Source: an uncultured Spirochaetota bacterium (lineage in GTDB: Bacteria; Spirochaetota; Spirochaetia; Treponematales; Rectinemataceae). Taken from it: a stretch of DNA of 64,000 bases. Under the pieces are notes generated by a model that did no database searches, had not been told where the DNA came from, and was given only the letters and a program-made list of their open reading frames with translations. The stretch lies in assembly GCA_903821875.1 (NCBI GenBank), contig CAIJMU010000124.1, forward strand, positions 62,001-126,000, in the 5' to 3' direction. A program made the position numbers and the translations under genes. Of this stretch, positions 34,754 through 42,622 are shown one piece after another; the first letter of the stretch is position 1; each line of letters begins with the position of its first letter.

Positions 34754-36141
34754 GAGGCCACCTTGTTACGGTTGAATGCGAGCCCAAGACCCGACTCGCC
34801 TGACATTTCGGACCGCGATACTGCGGCGGCCATGATCGCGGAAACCGCGAAGTACTGGGAAGTCACCGGTGTGATACGGAAGGCCCACTCGAAGAAACAG
34901 GAGACGAAGAGGGCATATTGCCCTGCCAGCGTGGCGATGACTACCTGGGGAAGGAACCCGAGGGCGGCTTTTTGTGCCTTCGTTCGCTTCTTGAGGAGGA
35001 AGCCGATCAGGGGGACCTGCACCATCGCAAAGAACAGGACCAGGACGATCAGGCCGATGTAGCCCGTCTCGGCGGCTGTCAGCAGGTAAAGGTGATGGGC
35101 CACTCCTGACTGCTCCTCGTCTGCCATGACCTCCACCTGGGCGCGGTACTTCTCAACATTCGTCATCGTATATGAGAAGTTGTTGAGCCCTACCCCGAAG
35201 AAGTGTTCGGTAGCCATGAGCTTGGCGGCGACATTGAATTCGTCACGGGCCTCTGCGCTCGACTCAGGCGCGTTTTTGACACGGTCGATGAGGGTGTCGG
35301 AGACCATGATGCCGCCGATGACGGAAGCCATGACAAAGACCACAGCCGCTGCCCGCGAACGCTTGCTGGCTTCCCTCCCGTTGGAGACCAGGAGGGACGC
35401 GAAAACGGAAACGCCGGCCAGGAGGATGCCGAGGCGCGACTGGGTGGCCAGGACTGCGACGAGGGCGGCTCCCACCGCTCCGAAACCCAGGAAGAACTCT
35501 ATCCGTCCCATCTTGTGGTCGCCGAGGATCCAGGCGAAGACGGGGGCGGCGGCCAGGTTGACATAGAGGGGAATGGAGTTCGAGTGGTCGAAGGTGCTGT
35601 TGACGCGGTACATGTGGTCCACGAACTTCTGCTTGGCACCCATGATTCCTACCACCATGAGGCCTAAAATGAGGCCCCGGACCACTCCCTCGTAGAAGAC
35701 CTGGGGATCGGCCTCGACCCTTCCGGCCGACCAGACCAGCCAGTACAGGAAGAGCATCCTGAGCATTTTCCAGATCGTAAAAAAGCCGTAGAGCGGCATG
35801 AGGGAAGTCATGACTCCGATGAGGCCCAAGCCCAGGAAGAGGCAGAATACCAGGAATCCCGATGGGACTGTTTTCCTGGAAGCTTCGACGAGGGGTGCCC
35901 GCATGGAGCGGGAAAGCAGCAATCCAAAGGCGAACATGTCGGTAAAGGTCAGCTCGAAGCCGCGGTCAGTCCCCCGGTAGGACTCGTTCGAGACAAAGTT
36001 CACCCCCGACATGTCCCCGATGGCAATGCAACCCGTGAGTGCCATCCAGCACAGGGAGCGGATGGTCGCGTTCCGGGCGGAAAGCATTCCAATTATGGGA
36101 ATCCCCGAAAGGACGATGCCCAGAAAGATAAAGTACTTCAC
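34750..36141 (-). CDS. wzy: Wzy/O-antigen-ligase-like polymerase
   Basis: A 463-residue membrane protein with about 11-12 hydrophobic segments and a large loop containing HFFGVGLNNFSYTMTNVEKY and AHHLYLLTAAETGYIGLI, the pattern of O-antigen ligase/polymerase proteins. It joins repeat units at the periplasmic face. I choose the GTG at 36141 (VKYFIFLGIVLSG), 7 nt after the small upstream gene's stop. An ATG at 36195 would add 18 polar residues that overlap that small gene. A four-nt overlap with wzx follows. Confidence 0.85.
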   Translation of the reverse strand: MKYFIFLGIVLSGIPIIGMLSARNATIRSLCWMALTGCIAIGDMSGVNFVSNESYRGTDRGFELTFTDMFAFGLLLSRSMRAPLVEASRKTVPSGFLVFCLFLGLGLIGVMTSLMPLYGFFTIWKMLRMLFLYWLVWSAGRVEADPQVFYEGVVRGLILGLMVVGIMGAKQKFVDHMYRVNSTFDHSNSIPLYVNLAAAPVFAWILGDHKMGRIEFFLGFGAVGAALVAVLATQSRLGILLAGVSVFASLLVSNGREASKRSRAAAVVFVMASVIGGIMVSDTLIDRVKNAPESSAEARDEFNVAAKLMATEHFFGVGLNNFSYTMTNVEKYRAQVEVMADEEQSGVAHHLYLLTAAETGYIGLIVLVLFFAMVQVPLIGFLLKKRTKAQKAALGFLPQVVIATLAGQYALFVSCFFEWAFRITPVTSQYFAVSAIMAAAVSRSEMSGESGLGLAFNRNKVAS

Positions 36142-36148
36142 GCCATTC

Positions 36149-36277
36149 TCAGTTGCACCGTTTCCAGAGTCCGATGAAGTCGTCCATGCGTCCACACTCG
36201 GGAAAGGGGAGGTCCTTCGCGGTTTCCCGGGCGATCTCCCAGCCGAAAGTGAATATCGGGATGCTGCCTGACTTCAT
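36149..36277 (-). CDS. Small 42-residue protein between STAS gene and wzy (novel)
   Basis: ATG 36277 overlaps the STAS stop as ATGA, exactly the coupling used by most genes in this operon, and GGGGAGGA immediately precedes it. The protein starts MKSGSIPIFTFGWEIARETA and ends MDDFIGLWKRCN. It has two cysteines, no signal peptide and no obvious membrane segment. About 33 of 42 codons end in G or C, matching neighbours. Its stop lies 7 nt before the wzy GTG. I do not recognise the family. It could be a regulator of the polymerase or STAS protein, or a leader needed for wzy translation. Non-coding origin is possible, but the overlap pattern argues against it. Confidence 0.6.
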   Translation of the reverse strand: MKSGSIPIFTFGWEIARETAKDLPFPECGRMDDFIGLWKRCN

Positions 36278-36606
36278 TCCTCCCCGCCCCCATCGGCCAA
36301 GGCCTTCGAGGCCGATTCCACGTCATCAAAGATCCTGACCTTGAGCTTCAGAAACACGAGTTCAAAGGCTGCCTTGACTGCGGGCGAGGGCTGCGCCAGG
36401 ACGAGTTCCCCTCCACGTTCCTCGAGGTCCCGGGCCAGCGAGATGAGGGCTCCCATCCCGCTCGAGTCGATGAAATCGAGGCCGCTGAGGTCCACAACCG
36501 CCCAGGTGCAAGCGCCCGCCTGCTCGCGGAGGGAGCTGAGGAACCTGTCCTTGTTGCCTGCATCGAGGAAGGCACCCTTCAATGTGATCAATTGTACCTT
36601 TTTCAT
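36274..36606 (-). CDS. STAS-domain protein encoded within the exopolysaccharide operon (SypA-like)
   Basis: A 110-residue STAS protein. AVVDLSGLDFIDSSGMGALI (about 36-55) carries DSSGMG with a phosphorylatable serine, followed by EERGGELVLAQPSPAVKAAF. In Vibrio fischeri the STAS protein SypA, encoded first in the syp polysaccharide locus, must be unphosphorylated for biofilm formation; this gene occupies a comparable operon position. It starts inside the diacylglycerol-kinase-like stop and its own stop overlaps the 42-residue gene (both 4 nt). It is likely cytoplasmic and controlled by a serine kinase/phosphatase such as the one at 38574-40577. Confidence 0.88.
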   Translation of the reverse strand: MKKVQLITLKGAFLDAGNKDRFLSSLREQAGACTWAVVDLSGLDFIDSSGMGALISLARDLEERGGELVLAQPSPAVKAAFELVFLKLKVRIFDDVESASKALADGGGEE

Positions 36607-37085
36607 GGAACCTTTCCCGGTCCGGCGAGGAGCCTCACCGCTATTGAGAGGAGCCGCGGTCCGAAGACCAGGGCTCCCGCGACCACTGAGGATAGGGCCG
36701 CCAGAAGGACGGCCCCGGAGGCGGAATCCTTCGATCCCTTGGCCCCGTAGCTGTAATGTTCGGTCGACAGGTCCACGGACAGCTCGAGGGAGGTGTTCTT
36801 CGCCTCGAGGGCGAGGACAAGGAAGCAGTTGGTCAGAATCAGGACCCATTCTACGCGATCGATGCCCAGGAGGAGCCCGAGGGCGACTGCCAGGACGAAG
36901 CAGGCGGACTCGAAGCGGAAGTTCCTCCCGGTGAGGAAGGCGAAGACCAGACCCTTGACCGCGTTGCGGAGGCTGGCTCCGAAGCTGCGGTTCTTGCCCA
37001 CGCCTGAGCCGGCTGCGTCCTCGGCGATGAAGAGGATCAGGCGTTCGGCAAGGCCCTTCCGGAAGCCTCCTCTACCTACCTTCAT
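36603..37085 (-). CDS. Diacylglycerol/undecaprenol kinase family protein (DgkA-like)
   Basis: A 160-residue membrane protein matching the small prokaryotic DAGK family: SLRNAVKGLVFAFLTGRNFR, FESACFVLAVALGLLLGIDR, WVLILTNCFLVLALEAKNTS and LELSVDLS...KGSKDSASGAVLLAAL. The NTSLE segment replaces the more common NTAIE and the D-x-A-A/S-G motif is kept. It has three to four helices and an N-terminal extension of about 35 residues. Undecaprenol kinases of this family regenerate the lipid carrier used for glycan assembly, which fits the location better than diacylglycerol phosphorylation. Four-nt overlaps on both sides. Confidence 0.83.
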   Translation of the reverse strand: MKVGRGGFRKGLAERLILFIAEDAAGSGVGKNRSFGASLRNAVKGLVFAFLTGRNFRFESACFVLAVALGLLLGIDRVEWVLILTNCFLVLALEAKNTSLELSVDLSTEHYSYGAKGSKDSASGAVLLAALSSVVAGALVFGPRLLSIAVRLLAGPGKVP

Positions 37086-38497
37086 GGCGCAGCTCCCGGG
37101 GGAGGGGCTTCGAAAATACTCACGTAGCTTGAGAGCGGCAGGCCAGAAGCGGTGATGGCAGCCACTGCTGCCAGGAAATACCCCGATTTTTCCCGCTTGA
37201 GCGCAGCATGGGCTTCAGCCAGGCTGGAGGAGGCGGTGAGGGAGTCGAGGAGGGTCGCAGTGCCTGCCTCGACGAGCTTGGCCCAGGCTTTGGCCCGTGT
37301 TTCGCGGTCTTTTTCGAGGCCTTGCAGGCGGGTAATCCTCGCGCTGCGGAGTTCCATCGCGCGCCGGGCTTCGGCGAAGCGCAGGGAGGCGGAGGCGCTA
37401 GCTGCCGCTACTGCTTCGTTCCTGAGGCTCGTGACCAGGGCGACCTTCTGGTCATGCGCCTCAGCAGAGGAACCCAGGGGAATGGAAAGGTTGAGCGTTC
37501 CTGATCCCGAGGGGGAGAGGGGCTGCGTAATCGTCGGCATCGCCTTTAGTTCCAGGGTCACGCTTAGAAGGGGGGCATTGCCGAGGGCCTCGACAGCGAG
37601 CTCGGCGGCACGGAGATCCCAGGGTTCTACGGCTTCAGCGACCGCGATTGTCACAGGATCGGCAGAACCTAGCAAGGCTTCGAGCTTGGCTGCGATGAAA
37701 TAGAGGTCCTCGGCATCGAAGGAAGCCGAAGCCTCGGGGGGAGTGGCGAAGGATGCGGCTCGGGCTTGCCTGCCGAAGGATTCGGCGTTGTAGAGCAGAT
37801 CCTCGACCTCGATCCTGGCCCGCGCCACGACATCCTGGCTTTGGGCGAGTTGCGAATAAGATTGGAGTCCCCTGCCGAAGTCGATCTCGACGCGCCGAGC
37901 TTCCTTTTCCAGGAAGGCGACCTTGGCACGGGAGAAGACAGCATCGGCACTCGCAGCTCCCGAAAGCGAGGCGAGGTTGGCGGCGCCAAGGATGCGATCC
38001 ACTGCGCTCCTCTCGTTTCCGCGCAGCCTCCCAGAAAGTTCGAGGGCTCTCAGGCGATCCGAAGGACTGGTCTCGAAGCTTGTCGCGCCGGCAAAACGCA
38101 CTGCGCTCGACATCGACAGGACGGGGCCTGCGCTGACGAAAAGGGGGGCTGTACCCGAGGCGCGGGAGACTGTGGCAGCGGCCCCGGCGCCGAGTGTCCA
38201 GGCGTAGGCGTCGATGCTCGTAGTGGGAGAGGCGAGCTGGAGGGTGGCTGCAGGATCGATCTGGATTGTTCCGAGGCGGGCATCGGCTGACCAGGGCGAG
38301 GCCAACTCCCCAGACCAGCGGGGACCGGAGGGCCCGCTAGCCAGGCGGCTCGAGTCGAGGGCGGAAGCCGAGGACCGGGCATGGTCCACGGACTCGATGA
38401 CACCCTTGAACCAGACAACTTCCTCGGCGAAGGCGTGGCACCCGAACAGGTACAACACGATACACGAAACCAGGAGGTTTCCGCGGCTCTGAGACAT
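37082..38497 (-). CDS. TolC/OEP-like outer-membrane exporter, first gene of the exopolysaccharide operon
   Basis: A 471-residue protein with an N-terminal signal (VSCIVLYLFGCHAFAEEV; LFGC resembles a lipobox). The remainder is alanine- and serine-rich and largely helical, with SLRNEAVAAASASASLRFAE and ...SLTASSSLAEAHAALKREKSGYFLAA near the C-terminus (split here), resembling outer-membrane efflux proteins, whose helices form the periplasmic tunnel. Similarity is remote, so the outer-membrane export role is an inference from fold features and position. It is divergent from the regulatory operon, with a 76-nt gap to the ATG at 38574. It couples by a 4-nt overlap to the DgkA-like gene. Confidence 0.65.
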   Translation of the reverse strand: MSQSRGNLLVSCIVLYLFGCHAFAEEVVWFKGVIESVDHARSSASALDSSRLASGPSGPRWSGELASPWSADARLGTIQIDPAATLQLASPTTSIDAYAWTLGAGAAATVSRASGTAPLFVSAGPVLSMSSAVRFAGATSFETSPSDRLRALELSGRLRGNERSAVDRILGAANLASLSGAASADAVFSRAKVAFLEKEARRVEIDFGRGLQSYSQLAQSQDVVARARIEVEDLLYNAESFGRQARAASFATPPEASASFDAEDLYFIAAKLEALLGSADPVTIAVAEAVEPWDLRAAELAVEALGNAPLLSVTLELKAMPTITQPLSPSGSGTLNLSIPLGSSAEAHDQKVALVTSLRNEAVAAASASASLRFAEARRAMELRSARITRLQGLEKDRETRAKAWAKLVEAGTATLLDSLTASSSLAEAHAALKREKSGYFLAAVAAITASGLPLSSYVSIFEAPPPGAAP

Positions 38498-38573
38498 CGT
38501 CCCAGCCTATTGCATCGTAGCATCGGCCCGCAAGCACTTGCCAAACCTCGACCAAGTCCCGATTATCGGAGTC

Positions 38574-40577
38574 ATGGATGATAACAATAAAGAACTGGTG
38601 GAAACGGTCCTGATCGTCGATGACGATCCGGGTACCGTGCAATACCTCGCTCAACTCACGAAAGAGGCGGGCTATTCGGTGCTCGCGGTGAGGTCGGCGG
38701 AGAAAGTGCTTCCCATCCTCAGGGCCAAGCGCCCCGATATCGTGCTATTGGATGCGACTATTCCCGACATCGATGGCTACGAACTCTGCGCCCGCATCCT
38801 CGCGGAGCCCGGCCTTGGCCACACTCCCGTCATGTTCATCACGGGCAAGCAGGCAGTCGAGGATGTCGTCAAGGGATTCGAGGCAGGGGCGGTCGATTAC
38901 ATCATCAAGCCGGTCAGGAAGGTCGAGCTGTTGGCGCGCATGCGCAACCATCTCGACCGCAGGCATTATGAGCGATTGCTTTCCAGGGAGCGGGAACGCT
39001 TCCGGCTTCTCACGAACAACGTGGCCGAGGTCTATATCCTGTTCGACGCGAGTTTTTCGATGATCCGCTACGTCAATCCAGCCTTCGAGCGCATCTTCGG
39101 CGCTTCCCTGGGACGTTTGCCGGCCAATGCGAAGCGGTTTTTCGAGCTTTTCGACCCAGCCGAGGCAGAAGCCATCGTCGAGAAGATGGAACTCGCGATC
39201 ACCTCGGACCGGAGTTTCAGCCGCGAGTCAAAGCTGCGCAGACCTGATGGCACGCTTCGCTGGGTCTGGTCCCGAGCCTATGCCATAGAGGGCGAAGAGG
39301 AGCATGGCTTTGTCTGCGTCATCGAGGACATAACCGACCGGAAGGTGGCGGAGCAGCAGTTGCTCGAGGCCCTCGAGAAGGAGGCCAGGACTGCTGGAGC
39401 CATCCAGCAGAGCCTCCTTATGAACGAGGCGGAACTCACTGCGCCCGGAGTAGAGTCCATCCTGTTTTCCCGCCCCTCCCGGAACATCGACGGTGATTTC
39501 TTTGACGTGTATCCCTTCGAAGGAGTCTACTCTTCGAATTTCGATGTGGTCGTCGGCGACGTCATGGGCAAGGGCATCCATGCGGCGCTCATTGGAGCAG
39601 GCGCCAAGTCACGATTCCTGCGCGCCCATGCGAGCGTTGGGGGCCGTTGCGGAGTCGACCAGCTTCCGGAAATCAGCGAAATCGTCGAGTCTGTCGATCG
39701 GGCAATGGCCAAGCAGCTGATCGGTCTCGACTCCTTTTTCACAGTGCAGTACATGCGCTTCATGCAGAGCCGCGGCTATCTCGAGTACGTCGATTGCGGG
39801 CACATGCCCATCGTGATCTGGGACGGCGAAGCCTGCTGGGCCTACAAGGGAATGAATCCCCCGATCGGGTTCATGGAGAATCAGATTTTCACCTCCTGCC
39901 GAGTCCCCCTCCGGCCAGGCAACACGGTCCTCGTGTACTCTGATGGCGTGACCGAATGTGCTGCCCCGGATGGCGAACTCTTTGGTGAGACGAGGCTTCT
40001 TGATTCGATACGTCGTAATGTGGAGCTCGGGCCCGCAGCACTGGCTGGGCAGCTCCAGATCGAGCTCGAGGCCTATTCGAAGGGCATGGCCTTCCACGAC
40101 GACGTTACCCTTGCAGTTTTCAGGATCGGCTCCGAAGGCGCGCCCCCGCCAGCACGACTGGACTTGAGCATCGATTTTCCAGCCGATCTCGACACGCTGA
40201 AGGATATACGGGCAGCAGTCGCGAGGCTGCTTGAGGCCTACAGCATCACTGAGATCGGTGAGCGCGAACGCGACCTCGCGGTGCTCGCCGCGAGCGAGGC
40301 TGCCTCGAACGTCATCATTCACGGCCTGGGCAATGACCGCAGCCTGAGCTTGACGGTCAGGCTCGAGGCGCGGGATGACTGGTATTCCATCATCTTCCGC
40401 TATCAGGGCAGGGACTTCGACTGGACCCGAGACCGCAAACCCTCGGTGCTGGCCCTGGACGAAAGCGGCTATGGCCTTTTCATCATCAAGAGCACAATGC
40501 GGAGCTTTGTGGTTACACACAGCGACGCTGGCTCCATCGACATGATCCTCGCTGGGGATGTGAGGAGGGGAGCATGA
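38574..40577 (+). CDS. Receiver-PAS-PP2C phosphatase-RsbW-like kinase (SypE-like dual regulator)
   Basis: A 667-residue soluble protein. Receiver domain 10-128 with Asp60 (IVLLDATIPD) and Lys112; PAS 145-262; SpoIIE/RsbU-type PP2C domain about 275-520 with DGDFFD (306-311), GDVMGKG (328-334), DGVTE (457-461) and DDVTL (509-513) metal motifs; C-terminal HATPase/RsbW domain about 535-660 with AASEAASNVIIHG and GYGLFII. It can therefore both dephosphorylate and phosphorylate STAS proteins, switched by receiver phosphorylation. V. fischeri SypE has the same three activities in the order kinase-receiver-phosphatase. ATG 38574 is preferred to TTG 38538. The stop overlaps the hybrid kinase by 4 nt, and the polysaccharide operon is divergent. 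Confidence 0.9.
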   Translation: MDDNNKELVETVLIVDDDPGTVQYLAQLTKEAGYSVLAVRSAEKVLPILRAKRPDIVLLDATIPDIDGYELCARILAEPGLGHTPVMFITGKQAVEDVVKGFEAGAVDYIIKPVRKVELLARMRNHLDRRHYERLLSRERERFRLLTNNVAEVYILFDASFSMIRYVNPAFERIFGASLGRLPANAKRFFELFDPAEAEAIVEKMELAITSDRSFSRESKLRRPDGTLRWVWSRAYAIEGEEEHGFVCVIEDITDRKVAEQQLLEALEKEARTAGAIQQSLLMNEAELTAPGVESILFSRPSRNIDGDFFDVYPFEGVYSSNFDVVVGDVMGKGIHAALIGAGAKSRFLRAHASVGGRCGVDQLPEISEIVESVDRAMAKQLIGLDSFFTVQYMRFMQSRGYLEYVDCGHMPIVIWDGEACWAYKGMNPPIGFMENQIFTSCRVPLRPGNTVLVYSDGVTECAAPDGELFGETRLLDSIRRNVELGPAALAGQLQIELEAYSKGMAFHDDVTLAVFRIGSEGAPPPARLDLSIDFPADLDTLKDIRAAVARLLEAYSITEIGERERDLAVLAASEAASNVIIHGLGNDRSLSLTVRLEARDDWYSIIFRYQGRDFDWTRDRKPSVLALDESGYGLFIIKSTMRSFVVTHSDAGSIDMILAGDVRRGA

Positions 40578-42622
40578 ACGCAGATAAATACAGGCGCCTC
40601 CTGCACGCCTCGGCACAGGCTGTCGATCTCCTTCTCCGGGAACGGGATCCCGGAGTTTCCATCCCAGAGAGCCTGAAGCTCATCGGCGAGGCCTCCAAGG
40701 CCGACAGGGCCTACCTTTTCCGTTGCAGCTATGACGAATCGGGCGCGGGTCGCGCCAGTCAGGCTTTCGAATGGCATTCAGCGGCCTGCACTGAACATAC
40801 GGAAGATCCGAAGCTTCGGGACATCCCCTTCAGCCAGCTTGCGAGCCTCTTCGAGCGGCTCAAGGATGGACACTATTATGATGGTCACCTGAGCGAGCTT
40901 CCGGTGGACATGCAGGGCTATCTCCAGTCCCAGGGCATGCAGTCCTTCCTGGTACTCCCCATCATGATCGCCGGCATGCTCTGGGGCTTTGTCGGCTTCG
41001 ATGTCTGTTCCAAAGAACGGGAATGGAATGACGATGACAAGTTCACCCTTCTTTCGTACGCAGCCTCCATCGGATCCGCGGTGGAGCGTTCGGAATCGGA
41101 GCGGGCCCTCAAGGCTGCCAAGGAGGCAGCCGAGGAGGCGAACAGCTCGAAGAGCTTTTTCATCGCCAATGTCTCCCACGAGATCAGGACACCGCTCAAT
41201 GCCATCCTTGGCTTCTCGGAGCTCATCTCCGAACGCATGGCCGATCCCCAGACCCTCCACTACATCAGGGCGATCAAGACAGCCGGGGACAGCCTCCTTT
41301 CGCTCATCAACAACATCCTCGATCTGTCGAAGATGGAGGCGAGCCGTCTCGAGCTCCAGCCGGAGGCGATGGACCTCCGGGATTTCCTCCACGAGGTCGA
41401 GACGGTCTTCGGGACCCGGGTCAAGGAGAAGAGCCTCCTGTTCAGGCTCCGTGCCGAACCCGGCCTGCCTGCAACGGTCTGCCTTGATCAGACCAGATTG
41501 CGGCAGATCATCTACAACCTCCTGGGCAATGCCTATAAATTCACCGAGCGGGGCTCGGTCACGGTCGAGATCTCGGCGGGGCCGGAGCTAGGGGGGAGGG
41601 TAGAGCTGTCCTTCGCGACCGTCGATACCGGGGTGGGGATTTCCCGTGAGCTTTCGGAAGCGATCTTTGTACCCTTTACCCAGATCAGTGGTCTCGATTC
41701 TCGCCGGACGGGAGGCACTGGCCTCGGACTGACGATTTCACGACGTCTTGCCTCGCTTATGGGCGGACGGATCGAGCTTGCAAGCGAGCTGGGAAAGGGC
41801 AGCCGATTTACGCTTGTACTGCCCCAGGTTGAAGTCGTCTCCGCCTCGCGTCTCCCAGCACCCCTTGTCGCGAAGGGTCCCAAGGTCTTCATGCCAGCCG
41901 ATATCCTTCTTATTGAGGACAACTTCCTCAACCGAATGGTCATCAAGGGAAATCTCAAGGACAGCGGCCTCGAGGTAATCGAGGCTGAGAATGGGCTGCA
42001 GGGCCTCGAGCTCGCCCGTGCCATCATGCCGGCGCTGATCCTCCTCGACATGCAGATGCCTGAAATGGATGGCAAGGAAGTCCTGATCCGGCTCCGGAAC
42101 GATCCGATGACCTCTACGATTCCGGTCATCGTTCAGACAGCAGGCGTGATTTCCAGCGATGAGGAGATCGTAAGGAGCCTCTGCGATGGTTTCCTCAAGA
42201 AGCCCTTCATGAAGGCAGAGCTCATCCAGCTCCTGTCGCTCTATCTTCCCTCCTTCGAAGAGTCCTCCATCGAACGCTTTTCCGGAGAAGGGGTTTTGGA
42301 GAAGGACCGGGACAGCCATGAAGAGACCAATTCGGCGGATCTTTCTTCGGTTGCCGCGATAGGCCACTTCGAGGCAGATTTCAAACTGGCTGCTGAATTC
42401 ATGAAGGAGTGGACCGAAATCTCTGTCCTCGAAAGCATCGACGACATCTTGGCCTTCGCCCTTCGTGTGAAGCGGGCGGCCGCCCGCTTTGACGACCGTT
42501 CCGCCCTCCTCTGGGCTGGAATCCTCGCCCAGGCCTGCGAATCCTTCGACCTGCCCCGGGCCGAGCAGTTTTTCCGGGACTTTCCCTCGCTTGCCGGTGC
42601 TGTCGATGCGGGGCTTCGATGA
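40574..42622 (+). CDS. Hybrid histidine kinase: GAF-HisKA-HATPase-receiver
   Basis: A 682-residue soluble protein. A GAF-like sensor (about 5-170) is followed by a coiled helix, HisKA with His202 in NVSHEIRTPLNA, HATPase with NLLGNAYKF (315-323) and GGTGLGL (380-386), and a receiver (about 442-560) with Asp492 in LILLDMQMPEMDG. The C-terminal 120 residues are helical without a clear Hpt histidine. It is encoded between the PP2C/kinase protein and the sigma-54 activator with 4-nt overlaps on each side, so it probably phosphorylates one or both, as SypF or RscS does in Vibrio. The signal sensed by the GAF domain is unknown. Confidence 0.9.
   Translation: MNADKYRRLLHASAQAVDLLLRERDPGVSIPESLKLIGEASKADRAYLFRCSYDESGAGRASQAFEWHSAACTEHTEDPKLRDIPFSQLASLFERLKDGHYYDGHLSELPVDMQGYLQSQGMQSFLVLPIMIAGMLWGFVGFDVCSKEREWNDDDKFTLLSYAASIGSAVERSESERALKAAKEAAEEANSSKSFFIANVSHEIRTPLNAILGFSELISERMADPQTLHYIRAIKTAGDSLLSLINNILDLSKMEASRLELQPEAMDLRDFLHEVETVFGTRVKEKSLLFRLRAEPGLPATVCLDQTRLRQIIYNLLGNAYKFTERGSVTVEISAGPELGGRVELSFATVDTGVGISRELSEAIFVPFTQISGLDSRRTGGTGLGLTISRRLASLMGGRIELASELGKGSRFTLVLPQVEVVSASRLPAPLVAKGPKVFMPADILLIEDNFLNRMVIKGNLKDSGLEVIEAENGLQGLELARAIMPALILLDMQMPEMDGKEVLIRLRNDPMTSTIPVIVQTAGVISSDEEIVRSLCDGFLKKPFMKAELIQLLSLYLPSFEESSIERFSGEGVLEKDRDSHEETNSADLSSVAAIGHFEADFKLAAEFMKEWTEISVLESIDDILAFALRVKRAAARFDDRSALLWAGILAQACESFDLPRAEQFFRDFPSLAGAVDAGLR

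Noticed and set aside
33231-34787. N-terminal extension of the Wzc-like frame through the flippase gene
   Set aside because: The extra 519 residues are Arg/Pro/His-rich, as expected of an out-of-frame reading of wzx. ATG 33230 overlapping the wzx stop by 4 nt follows the operon's pattern.
38530-38546. A sigma-54-like element before the exopolysaccharide operon (TTTGGCAAGTGCTTGC on the minus strand)
   Set aside because: GG and GC are separated by 9 nt instead of 10, and no TCTCA-N3-TGAGA dyad lies about 115 bp upstream. Spacing is strict for sigma-54, so I do not call it, although its position 33 nt before the first gene is suggestive.
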